Positions 1 through 8,162 of a stretch of DNA of 34,416 nt are shown here, piece after piece (within the stretch, counting starts at the first letter, position 1; each line of letters opens with the position of its first letter). Position numbers and translations under genes: made by a program. The notes beneath the pieces are model-generated. The model saw only the letters and a program-made list of their open reading frames with translations. It had not been told where the DNA came from and searched no databases. Origin of the DNA: Acetobacter papayae JCM 25143 (lineage in GTDB: Bacteria > Pseudomonadota > Alphaproteobacteria > Acetobacterales > Acetobacteraceae); the NCBI RefSeq assembly GCF_000613285.1, contig NZ_BAIN01000025.1, positions 1-34,416 on the forward strand. Reading direction: 5' to 3'.

Positions 1-422
1 TCCATGGCCGCCAGCGCGGCGGGCAGGTCATACGGGCTTGTATAGGAATCGGTGCTGCCGTCCTGCCTGCGGAGCTGGGCGGCAAGCTGCCCCGCTGCGG
101 CAAACAGGCTCAGGTTTTCGCGCACGCTCAGGCCGGGTTTGAGTGCTTCCTGATGGCCCAGATAGGCAACGCGCCCGGCATGGGCGCCGCGGTCGTTTCG
201 GGTGGGCTGGCCATGCCAGAGCAGAGCACCCGAATCCGGCTGGCGCAGCCCGGCCAGTACCCGCAGCAGGGTGGATTTGCCCGCACCGTTCGGCCCTGTC
301 AGCAGCAGGGCTTCGCCCGTGTTCAGGCTCAGGCTGAGTGTATCGAGCACCAGCCTGTCGCCCCGGAAGACCATAAGGTCCTGCGCTACAAGGGCAGGTC
401 TGTGTTGTGCGGAATCCGGCAT
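1..422 (-). CDS. ccmA: CcmA, heme exporter ATP-binding protein (partial, C-terminus outside window)
   Basis: This is the N-terminal 140 residues or so of an ABC ATPase; the gene continues past base 1. The translation has an ATPase core strand followed by the Walker A motif GPNGAGKST at residues 43-51, then LLRVLAGLRQPDSG and the segment GRVAYLGHQEALKPGLSVREN. The GHQ..LKP.L...EN pattern is typical of CcmA, the ATP-hydrolysing subunit of the CcmAB(CD) complex that handles heme for c-type cytochrome maturation at the cytoplasmic membrane. The ATG at 422-420 is the first good start. The Walker B motif and signature are not in the window, so the assignment rests on the N-terminal half. Acetic acid bacteria depend on membrane-bound cytochrome c-containing dehydrogenases, so a Ccm system is expected. 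Another small ABC ATPase is possible but less likely. Confidence 0.82.
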   Translation of the reverse strand, partial: MPDSAQHRPALVAQDLMVFRGDRLVLDTLSLSLNTGEALLLTGPNGAGKSTLLRVLAGLRQPDSGALLWHGQPTRNDRGAHAGRVAYLGHQEALKPGLSVRENLSLFAAAGQLAAQLRRQDGSTDSYTSPYDLPAALAAM

Positions 423-752
423 GGCGTGCGGCAGGTGTGTGGCGGATTCACCCGGCGCGGCGGTGCCAGCAAGAGGCCTCTGACCTGACGGGGGAAGGGG
501 CGGAGCGGCGGAGATCGGACTTCTCCTTATTGTTACCAAGGCAGGACTGGGAAAGCATGAAAGCTCTCGCTCTCGTGGTTGCTTACCCGCTTGTGCCTTT
601 TACCAGTGCCGGTATGTTCTAGCCCCGACGGGATAGCAAGCCGATTGTCCGGCGCTGCCGGGTTTGACCGGACCGGACAAGGCATGACGCACCATGCGGC
701 GGTGTCCTGAACGCATCACCAGCCATCGGCTGTGATCGGGGAGAGAACAACT
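423..752. other. Intergenic region between divergent ccmA and acnA
   Basis: About 330 bases with no convincing coding sequence. It must hold the promoters of both divergent genes. I see one possible acnA promoter (591-618) and an inverted repeat, TTGTCCGG at 645-652 and CCGGACAA at 673-680, with a 20-base spacer in what would be the acnA leader. The acnA ribosome binding site is the purine-rich GGGGAGAG at 737-744. A short reading frame through 600-821 on the minus strand overlaps the acnA start and has no family character, so it is not annotated. Confidence 0.6.
591..618 (+). promoter_or_regulatory. Candidate sigma-70 promoter for acnA
   Basis: TTGTGC at 591-596 and TATGTT at 613-618 are separated by 16 bases, close to the housekeeping promoter pattern. 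If used, the acnA message would have a leader of about 130 bases containing the inverted repeat at 645-680. This is a motif match only. Confidence 0.3.
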
Positions 753-3445
753 ATGAAATCGGTTGGGCACGATACACTCAAAACAGGCCGCACCCTTACG
801 GTAGACGGCAAAACCTATCATTACTTCTCCATTCCTGAAGCGGCAAAGACCATTGGCGACGTCAGCCGTCTGCCGGTCTCGCTCAAGGTTCTGCTGGAGA
901 ACATCCTGCGTTTCGAGGATGGTCGCTCCTACAGCGTGGACGATGCCAAAGCCATTGCCGGCTGGCTACCAAAGGGGTGCAGCACTAAGGAAGTGCCTTT
1001 CAAGCCCTCCCGTATTCTTATGCAGGACTTCACCGGTGTTCCGGGTGTGGTTGACCTTGCAGCCATGCGCGACGGCATTGTGAACCTCAAGGGCGACCCG
1101 CAGAAGGTGAACCCGCTGGTGCCGGTCAATCTGGTGATCGACCATTCGGTGATGGTGGATTTCGCGGGGACGAAAGATGCCCTGCAGGAAAACATCACCC
1201 TCGAATTCGAACGTAATGCCGAGCGCTATGCCTTTCTGCGCTGGGGGCAGGAAGCGTTCGAGAACTTCTCCGTTGTGCCGCCTGATACTGGCATCTGCCA
1301 TCAGGTGAACCTCGAATACATCGCGCAGGTGGCCTGGACGGCCAATGTCGGCGGCAAGGACTATGTCTACCCCGACTCCCTGTATGGCACGGACAGCCAC
1401 ACCACCATGATTAATGGTGCGGGCGTTCTGGGCTGGGGTGTGGGTGGTATCGAAGCGGAAGCGGCCATGCTGGGCCAGCCGATCGCGATGCTGATCCCTG
1501 ATGTGATCGGTTTCCGCCTGACCGGCAAGTTGCCCGAAGGGGCGACCGCCACCGACCTGGTGCTGACCGTCACCCAGATGCTGCGCAAGAAAGGCGTGGT
1601 GGGCAAGTTTGTCGAGTTCTTTGGACCCGCTCTTGACCATCTGCCGTGGCCGACCGTGCGACCATCGCCAACATGGCTCCGGAATATGGCGCGACCTGCG
1701 GCTTCTTCCCGGTTGATGTGCTGACGCTGGACTTCCTGCGCCAGACCGGCCGTGACGAACATCGCATCAAGCTGGTGGAAGAATACCTGCGCGCGCAGGA
1801 CATGTTCCGCACGAGTGAAACACCTGAGCCGGTGTTTACCGATATTCTGGAACTGGATCTGGGTAGTGTCGTACCGTCGCTCGCTGGCCCCAAGCGCCCG
1901 CAGGATCGTGTGGAACTGCGCAGCGCGAAGGTCGAATTCGAAAAGGAACTGACAACTTCGCTCGGCGTACCCGCAGGCGAGGCAGACAAGAAGGTGCCGG
2001 TTGCAGGCACCAATTACGATCTGGGTCAGGGCGATATCGTCATCGCCGCCATTACCTCATGCACCAACACCTCCAACCCGGCGGTGCTGATTGCAGCGGG
2101 TCTGGTCGCACGCAAGGCGCGGGCTCTGGGCCTGACACCCAAGCCCTGGGTCAAGACCTCGCTCGCCCCCGGTTCGCTGGTGGTGACAGATTATCTGAAC
2201 CGCTCCGGCCTTACGGCTGATCTGGATGCCATGGGCTTCAACACCGTGGGTTACGGCTGCACCACCTGCATTGGCAATTCCGGCCCGCTGCCGGGCCATA
2301 TTGTTGATGCCATCGAGAACAATAACCTCGTGGCTGTGTCGGTGCTGTCGGGTAACCGTAACTTTGAGGGCCGCATTTCCCCCAACGTTCGCGCCAACTA
2401 TCTGGCCAGCCCGCCGCTGGTTGTGGCGTATTCGCTGCTGGGCACCATGCGCAAGGATATCACCACGGAGCCACTGGGCACGTCCAAGGACGGCAAGCCG
2501 GTGTATCTGAAGGATATCTGGCCTTCCAACAAGGAAATTGCCGACCTGATCGCCTCCGCCATCTCGCGTGAGGAGTTCATCAAGCGTTATGCCAATGTGT
2601 CCAAGGGCACCAAGGAATGGCAGGGGCTCAAGGTCGTTACCGGGTCTGAAACCTATAGCTGGGACCCCAAGTCCACCTATGTGCAGGACCCGCCCTACTT
2701 CAAGGACATGGCGGTGGAGCCGGTCGCGCCGGGCAATATCGAAGGTGCGCGCCTGCTTGCCCTGCTGGGCGACAACATCACCACCGATCATATTTCTCCC
2801 GCCGGTTCCATTAAAAAGGATTCCCCGGCCGGGCGTTATCTGATCGAGCACGGGGTCGATCCCAAGGACTTCAACTCCTACGGGTCTCGCCGTGGTAATG
2901 ACCGCATCATGGTGCGTGGTACCTTTGCCAACATCCGTATCAAGAACGAGATGCTGCCGGGCACCGAAGGCGGGTATTCCAAGCATTTCCCTGATGGGAA
3001 GGAAGGCTCCATCTATGATGTGGCCATGGAATACAAGAAGGAAGGTGTGCCCCTGGTCGTGATTGGCGGCAAGGAATACGGCATGGGTTCCTCGCGTGAC
3101 TGGGCGGCCAAAGGCACGTTGCTGCTGGGCGTCAAGGCGGTCGTGGCGGAAAGCTTCGAGCGTATTCACCGCTCCAATCTGGTGGGCATGGGCGTTCTGC
3201 CGCTGGTCTTCAAGCCCGGCACGGATCGCAAGACCCTCGGGCTGAAGGGCGATGAGACCATCAGCATCAAGGGCGTTGATAAACTCTCTCCCCGTATGGA
3301 TGTGACCATGGTCATTACCCGTGCGGATGGTTCCACGCAGGACGTACCGCTTCTGTGCCGTGTCGATACTCTGGACGAGGTCGAATATTATAGGCATGGT
3401 GGCATCCTCCAGTACGTCTTGCGCGGGATGACGAAAGCTGCCTGA
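753..3445 (+). CDS. acnA: Aconitate hydratase AcnA (frame interrupted by a 1-base loss near 1645)
   Basis: AcnA interconverts citrate and isocitrate in the TCA cycle using a [4Fe-4S] cluster. With one base restored the protein is 897 residues, the normal AcnA/IRP1-like length. The three cluster cysteines then fall at residues 437 (in TSCTNTSNP), 503 and 506 (in [12 protein letters not shown]), the classical numbering, which supports both start and repair. The ATG at 753 follows GGGGAGAG; an upstream in-frame GTG at 732 would place the start before the ribosome binding site. The first frame runs correctly to LDHLP and then reads WPTVRPS; the expected [20 protein letters not shown] continues in the next frame. 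CTGCCGTGG probably should read CTGCCCGTGG, a lost C at 1644-1645. I infer a sequence error rather than a pseudogene. Aconitase is linked to acetic acid resistance in acetic acid bacteria (established knowledge). Confidence 0.95.
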
Positions 3446-3474
3446 CAGATTTTCTGCCCAGGGTGATATTCAGG

Positions 3475-3504
3475 CCACCGGCCCGGTTGATACCGGGCCG
3501 GTGG
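3475..3504 (+). terminator. Strong hairpin terminator after acnA
   Basis: A perfect 12-bp inverted repeat, CCACCGGCCCGG at 3475-3486 and CCGGGCCGGTGG at 3493-3504, with a six-base loop TTGATA, begins 29 bases after the acnA stop and is followed by TTTG. It looks like an intrinsic terminator with a short U-tract. Its 3' arm contains the only plausible start codon (GTG 3501) of the next gene. Confidence 0.65.
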
Positions 3505-4271
3505 TTTGCGTTGAAGACCCTGTTGTTCTGCACGCAGAGCAAATTCATAAGAGCTTCGGCGAAGATGAAATTCTGGCCGGGGTTTCAATCGAGGTACGCA
3601 AGGGGGAGTTGGTTTCGATCATCGGCCCTTCAGGCTGTGGTAAATCCACATTTCTGCGCTGCCTGAATTTTCTTGAAAGACCTGACCGCGGGCGGGTGAG
3701 TGTGCTGGGTGTCAGCATCACCCGTGATGGCGGGCCGTGGCGGCGGGCGGATGAGCACGCGGCCCACAGGCTGCGAACCCATGTGGGCATGGTGTTCCAG
3801 AGCTTTAACCTGTTTCCTCATCTGACAGTGCTCGACAATGTTCTGCTGGCCCCCCGTGTGGTCAAGCGGGAGCGAACCGCCGCCATGCGCGACGAGGCCA
3901 TGGCCCTTCTGGAAAAAGTGGGGCTGGGTCAGGTAGCCGGGCGGTATCCGGTTTCGCTGTCGGGCGGGCAGCAGCAGCGGGCCGCCATTGCCCGCGCATT
4001 GGCCATGCGTCCTGAAATCATGCTGTACGATGAACCCACTTCAGCCCTTGACCCCATCGTGGCCGAGGAAGTGCTGGGGGTCATGCGCACGCTGGATGAT
4101 GAAGGCATGACCCAGATTGTCGTCACCCATGACATGCGTTTTGCCCGGCTTGCATCCGATATCGTCATTTACATGGATGCAGGCCATGTGGTTGAGGCGG
4201 CCCCGCCGGAGGAGCTGTTCGTCAACCCGCAGGATGAACGAACCCGACGTTTCCTGAGAACCGTATTATGA
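3501..4271 (+). CDS. Polar amino-acid ABC transporter ATP-binding protein (GlnQ/HisP type)
   Basis: A 256-residue cytoplasmic ATPase that would energise uptake of a polar amino acid through the membrane protein encoded just downstream. Motifs in order: Walker A GPSGCGKST at 42-50, Q-loop in GMVFQSFNLFPHLTVLDNV (Q100), signature LSGGQQQR at 153-160, Walker B IMLYDE at 173-178 with SALDP after it, and the switch histidine in VTHD (H210). FQSFNLFPHLT is characteristic of the PAAT family (GlnQ, HisP, ArtP). The start is uncertain: the only upstream start-type codon is GTG at 3501, no good ribosome binding site precedes it, and it lies in the terminator hairpin stem. No methionine occurs before the core fold. 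The stop overlaps the next gene's ATG by four bases, so the two are translationally coupled. The substrate cannot be told from sequence. Confidence 0.88.
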   Translation: MVCVEDPVVLHAEQIHKSFGEDEILAGVSIEVRKGELVSIIGPSGCGKSTFLRCLNFLERPDRGRVSVLGVSITRDGGPWRRADEHAAHRLRTHVGMVFQSFNLFPHLTVLDNVLLAPRVVKRERTAAMRDEAMALLEKVGLGQVAGRYPVSLSGGQQQRAAIARALAMRPEIMLYDEPTSALDPIVAEEVLGVMRTLDDEGMTQIVVTHDMRFARLASDIVIYMDAGHVVEAAPPEELFVNPQDERTRRFLRTVL

Positions 4272-5920
4272 GGCAGCCTATGCCTGTTTGCGAGCCTGAT
4301 GGTGCGCGAGGGATGATTTTCGACCCGCGATACGGTCATGCCGTATTTTCGGCTCCTGTGCTGGCGACTGCATGGGGTGCTGCCCTGCGCATGGTCGGTC
4401 TGGTGCTTATGGTGTGGTTTGTCGCGGCGGGGCTTCTGTCCGGCGGGCGGGCTATGGCGGCGCAAGACAAAGCCGCAGCCCAGCAGACCGTGCGCTGGGC
4501 GGCCGATTCATCGGCCGATGTGCCCTATACCTTCCACGACCCCGCCAAGCCTGAACGGTTGACCGGGTTCGAATACGATCTGATGCAGGAAATGCAGCGG
4601 CATATGGGGGTGCCGTTCCAGTTCGTGCAGAACGACTGGGACGGGCTGATTCCCGGCCTGCAGCGCGGCCTGTATGAAATGGTCATCTGCGGGATCGAGA
4701 TGACCGCCGAACATGCCGATTCGATTGATTTCAGTGACCCCTATTACGTCACATCCGAGCGGCTGACTGTCCGCCGCAAGGGGCCACAGCTTACCACTCT
4801 GGCCTCGCTGTCCGGCCATGCCGTGGGCACGCTCAAGGATACGCAGGCCGCCCAGATTCTGGGGCGCAATCCAAATGTGGAACTGCGCACTTATGAAGAG
4901 GAAAGCGATGCGTTCATGGACCTCGTGAACGGTCGCACGGATGCGGTTCTGCTCGATGGCCCCATCGCCAAATATTATGGGGATACAAACCCGGCCCTGC
5001 ATGTGGTGGGAGAACCGATCGGGCGGGTGGAATACGGTATTGCTTTCGAAAAGGGACAGAATGAGGCCCTGCGTGGCAGGGTGAATGCTGCACTTGCGGC
5101 CATGCGCACGGATGGCACCCTCCACCGCGTGCTGGCGCGGTGGGACCTGTGGACCCCCGAAATGGTGCAGTTGACCGGCGATGACAGCGTGCTGGATATC
5201 CCGCCCACAGCATTTTATTCCTATGTGGCTGAAATTCAGGGCAAAACCGGCTGGCGCGTGAAGCTTGAGCGTTATGTGGGCTTTATTCCGCAGCTTGTTC
5301 GCGCCGCGTGGCTGACCCTGTTGGTGTCTCTCAGCGCCATGGTGCTGGCTGTGGCTCTGGGGCTGGTGCTGGCGCTGGTGCGTCTGTACGGCCCAGCGCC
5401 GCTTGCGTGGCTGGCCGCCTGTTATGTCGAGATCGTACGCGGCACGCCTTTGCTTATTCAGGTGCTACTGATTTTCTATGGCCTGCCGCAATGCGGGGTG
5501 AGCCTGACACCGTTTGTGGCGGGTGTGATCAGCCTTGGCATGAACTATGCCGCCTATGAGGCCGAAAATTACCGGGCCGGGCTGCAATCCGTAGCCTTTG
5601 GGCAGACGGAAGCCGCAATGGCGCTGAACATGACGCATGTACAGGCCCTGCGCTATGTGGTGGTGCCGCAGGCATTCCGTCTGGTCATGCCGGTCATGAC
5701 CAATGACTTTATTTCCCTGCTCAAGGACTCCTCACTTGTTAGTGTGATTACCCTGACAGAACTCACCCAGACCTATATCCGCCTGTCTTCCACCTATTTC
5801 GATTATTTCGGAACGGGGTTGATGGTGGGGCTGGCCTATCTCCTATTGGGGCTGCCTTTCGTGCGGCTGGCCAAACTGGCGGAGCGTAGGTTGGCATCCC
5901 CTCATACGCGGCGTCGCTAG
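4268..5920 (+). CDS. Amino-acid ABC transporter, fused periplasmic binding protein and permease
   Basis: One 550-residue chain carries both substrate capture and translocation. Residues about 38-65 form a hydrophobic signal or anchor ending at AMAAQ. Residues about 75-305 are a family 3 solute-binding domain, with GFEYDLMQEMQRHMG, IPGLQRGLYEMVICGIEMT, the lid strand IDFSDPYYVTSERL and a regular Rossmann-like alternation. Residues about 340-540 are a HisM/GlnP-type permease with about five membrane helices, the EIVRGTPLLIQVLLIFYGLP element and the coupling EAA loop EAAMALNMTHVQALRYVVVP. Separate proteins are more common in Proteobacteria; binding-protein-permease fusions are known in this transporter class (GlnP of Gram-positives). 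The join has no stop codon or frame break, so it is a true fusion. It overlaps the ATPase gene by four bases. Two chains would form the channel dimer with two linked binding domains. Confidence 0.87.
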   Translation: MRQPMPVCEPDGARGMIFDPRYGHAVFSAPVLATAWGAALRMVGLVLMVWFVAAGLLSGGRAMAAQDKAAAQQTVRWAADSSADVPYTFHDPAKPERLTGFEYDLMQEMQRHMGVPFQFVQNDWDGLIPGLQRGLYEMVICGIEMTAEHADSIDFSDPYYVTSERLTVRRKGPQLTTLASLSGHAVGTLKDTQAAQILGRNPNVELRTYEEESDAFMDLVNGRTDAVLLDGPIAKYYGDTNPALHVVGEPIGRVEYGIAFEKGQNEALRGRVNAALAAMRTDGTLHRVLARWDLWTPEMVQLTGDDSVLDIPPTAFYSYVAEIQGKTGWRVKLERYVGFIPQLVRAAWLTLLVSLSAMVLAVALGLVLALVRLYGPAPLAWLAACYVEIVRGTPLLIQVLLIFYGLPQCGVSLTPFVAGVISLGMNYAAYEAENYRAGLQSVAFGQTEAAMALNMTHVQALRYVVVPQAFRLVMPVMTNDFISLLKDSSLVSVITLTELTQTYIRLSSTYFDYFGTGLMVGLAYLLLGLPFVRLAKLAERRLASPHTRRR

Positions 5921-6176
5921 ATTAAAGCGGTCTGGCTTATGCGTCTGGCGCATGGGCCGTATGGGGCCAGCCGGGGGGCGGATGTATTGTCTCACATTCC
6001 GGCTTGCTGCAAAACAAAACGGTAAACCGGACCTGTCGCCTCTGGTTCTGGGGGCGTGCAGGGGGGCGGATTGTTGTTGCGCCATGGCATTGAAGTAGGG
6101 CGGGCGCGGCACGGTCCGGCGGATTGGGCGGCATTGTGCCGGTCTGGCCGCGTTCTGGGGAATAGACCGGGTATCC

Positions 6177-7103
6177 ATGGACCTACTTTCTGCGCTCCAT
6201 AGCTTTGTGCGCGTTGCCGCAACAGGCTCTTTTTCCGCTGTCTCGCGTGAGACGGGGGTTAGTCAACCCACCATTTCCCGGCATATTGCCCTGCTTGAAA
6301 GCCATTACGGCACAACGCTGTTTGCCCGGACAACCCGCAGCCTGACCATGACGGAAGATGGCCGCAGCCTTCTGCCGCATGCGTACGAAGTGCTGGAAAT
6401 TCTCGAAACGGCGGAAACCGTTCTGGGGCGCAGGCGTGCCTCGGTTTCCGGTCTGGTGCGGCTGGGCGTTACCACGGCGTTCGGCCTGTGCCTGAGCCGC
6501 AGGCTGGGCGAATTGCTGGACCGCCACCCCGACCTGTCAGTCGAAATTGTCATGCGCGATGCGTTTGGCGATCTGGTGGAAGAAGGGCTGGACCTTGCGG
6601 TGCGCGTGGGCGAAATCGCTGTGGGTTCGCTTATTGCGCGCAAGTTGGGCATGGTGCGTAAATGTCTGGTGGCATCGCCTGACTGCATGGCGCGCTACCA
6701 CATGCCCGAACACCCGCGGGAGCTGACCAATTACCCCGGTGTTGTCTATAATTACGGTAGTAGCTGGCTGGACTGGAATTTCGAGCGCGATGGCGAGGAA
6801 AGCGTGATTGCGCCCAGCGCCGTGTTCCGTGCCAATACCAGCGAGGCCGTGCTGTACGCGGTGGAAGCGGGGCTTGGCATTGGGCTTCTGCCTCATTTTC
6901 AGGTTCGGGATGCACTCAGGGAGGGCCGTCTTGTCCGGCTTTTCCCGGACTGGAATATTCCATCTCTGCCGTTCTATGCCGTGCATACCGGCCCGCGCAC
7001 CCTGCCGCTGCGCACCCGCACCGTGCTGGACTTCCTGATTGATGTATCAGCCGACGTATTGCGCGATGATCCACCAGAGGTACTGGCACCCGCAATGGCC
7101 TGA
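6177..7103 (+). CDS. LysR family transcriptional regulator
   Basis: A 308-residue cytoplasmic DNA-binding regulator. Residues 1-60 form the LysR winged helix-turn-helix (LLSALHSFVRVAATGSFSAV, then GVSQPTISRHIALLESHYGT and LFARTTRSLTMTEDG). From about residue 90 there is an effector-binding domain of the LysR substrate type (VSGLVRLGVTTAFG, LSVEIVMRDAFGDLVEEGLD, EAGLGIGLLPHFQV, LVRLFPDW). The DLAVRVGE segment and the domain layout resemble the large CrgA/AaeR-like branch, which does not reveal the inducer. The ATG at 6177 starts directly at the HTH, as usual for the family. The 256-base space upstream holds its promoter; the gene there is on the same strand, so no divergent target is obvious. 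It converges on the three-gene cassette, with only 13 bases between the two stops. Confidence 0.9.
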   Translation: MDLLSALHSFVRVAATGSFSAVSRETGVSQPTISRHIALLESHYGTTLFARTTRSLTMTEDGRSLLPHAYEVLEILETAETVLGRRRASVSGLVRLGVTTAFGLCLSRRLGELLDRHPDLSVEIVMRDAFGDLVEEGLDLAVRVGEIAVGSLIARKLGMVRKCLVASPDCMARYHMPEHPRELTNYPGVVYNYGSSWLDWNFERDGEESVIAPSAVFRANTSEAVLYAVEAGLGIGLLPHFQVRDALREGRLVRLFPDWNIPSLPFYAVHTGPRTLPLRTRTVLDFLIDVSADVLRDDPPEVLAPAMA

Positions 7104-7116
7104 AGGACGGGCGGCG

Positions 7117-8079
7117 TTAGCCCCGGAATCCGGGGTCTTCCGCCGCTGAAGCGGGTGGCGTTACCTGCTGGCCCTCGAACGCCTTCAGCAGGTAGGGCGA
7201 CCAGTCCTGAATCCACTCATTGGTGCGCTGCACAAAATCAGAGACAGCAGCCGAATCCCGCATACCGGTCCGTGTCCAGTTTTCCGGCGCGCCGGGTGCG
7301 CGGGTGCTGCCGGGTGGGGCCGGGCTGGTGAGCAGATGCACGCTCAGAAAATCGGCACGGGAATCCGGCGCGCGTTTTTCAATCCGGTTCCATGCCGCAT
7401 CCACCAGCACGCTGGGTAGCGTGTAGCCCTGAATATTCAGCCGCTCTACCGCCGCAGGAATAAAGAAGGGCGAGCTTACCAGCTGCTGCAGGGCAGGGTC
7501 GGATGTCAGGAAAAACCCGTTGACGATTCGTATGGGCGAGGTGAGCCAGCATTCCGAATGGCTGCCATCCATTGGCTGTGAGCGGGTCATGAAGGCAAAG
7601 GAGCTGGTGCACTGCCCCTGAATGGGCATGGTGTCCGCCATGGGCAGCGATTGTGAGGTGCCCTGCAAAATCAGCAGGCCCGTTACGATTCCATCATTCG
7701 TGCGCACATAAATCGCGGTCATGATTTCGCCGTGGGAAAGATCATCCTGATAGGTCAGCAGCGGGTGCCACTTGCCAGCGGGCAGCGGAATATCCTTGCC
7801 GATAAACGAAACCCGGCCTTCCATCTGGGCATCGACCGGGGGCACGGAAATGGTGCGGTGATCGTCCTGCGGGTGGAGTGCGTCATCACCATCCGCGCCG
7901 CTTTGCCCCCCCATGCCCAGTGCATGCTGGATACGTGATGTCAGCCCGGTATAGGCAGGCAGGCTGCTGGCCAGCCATGGGGCGGGCACCAGAACACTCA
8001 GCGCAGTGGTAACGCCGGTGGCCAGCACGGTGGCGCGCCATAACGGCGCACGGCGCCACAAGCGGGTGAAAGCGGACAT
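7117..8079 (-). CDS. Uncharacterised membrane-anchored protein, third gene of the AAA+ cassette
   Basis: I do not recognise this family. The 320-residue product begins with a short basic segment (TRLWRRAPLWR) and a hydrophobic stretch at about 16-40 (ATVLATGVTTALSVLVPAPW), so it is probably an inner-membrane anchored protein with most of its mass in the periplasm. The rest looks beta-rich (GRVSFIGKDIPLPAGKWHPL, GEIMTAIYVRTNDGIVTGLL). A pair of cysteines about 20 residues apart (QCTSS and SECWL) could form a disulfide. The C-terminus is Pro/Ala-rich and low in complexity. It lies 83 bases downstream of the AAA+ gene on the same strand and is probably its co-transcribed partner. The ATG at 8079 has only a weak ribosome binding site (TAGG). 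Near its 3' end, CCCCGGAATCCGGGG (7120-7134) could form a small hairpin next to the convergent LysR gene. Confidence 0.75.
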   Translation of the reverse strand: MSAFTRLWRRAPLWRATVLATGVTTALSVLVPAPWLASSLPAYTGLTSRIQHALGMGGQSGADGDDALHPQDDHRTISVPPVDAQMEGRVSFIGKDIPLPAGKWHPLLTYQDDLSHGEIMTAIYVRTNDGIVTGLLILQGTSQSLPMADTMPIQGQCTSSFAFMTRSQPMDGSHSECWLTSPIRIVNGFFLTSDPALQQLVSSPFFIPAAVERLNIQGYTLPSVLVDAAWNRIEKRAPDSRADFLSVHLLTSPAPPGSTRAPGAPENWTRTGMRDSAAVSDFVQRTNEWIQDWSPYLLKAFEGQQVTPPASAAEDPGFRG

Positions 8080-8162
8080 CCGGTAAACCTAGAAACAGGC
8101 CCGCGCGTGTGCGGGCAGAACAGACAGGGGCAGCACGCCAGATATCAGGGCGATTTCTGGCA

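Noticed and set aside
732-752. GTG at 732 as the acnA start
   Set aside because: It lies before the GGGGAGAG ribosome binding site; the ATG at 753 gives the exact canonical cysteine numbering.
2057-3397. Long minus-strand open frame (446 codons) opposite acnA
   Set aside because: High-GC shadow of acnA; the sense frame contains conserved aconitase motifs with the cluster cysteines, and the antisense product has no family character.
5921-6176. Short palindrome ATGCG/CGCAT near 5938-5952 as a terminator of the transporter genes
   Set aside because: Only five base pairs and no T-tract; nothing else in this 256-base gap is convincing.
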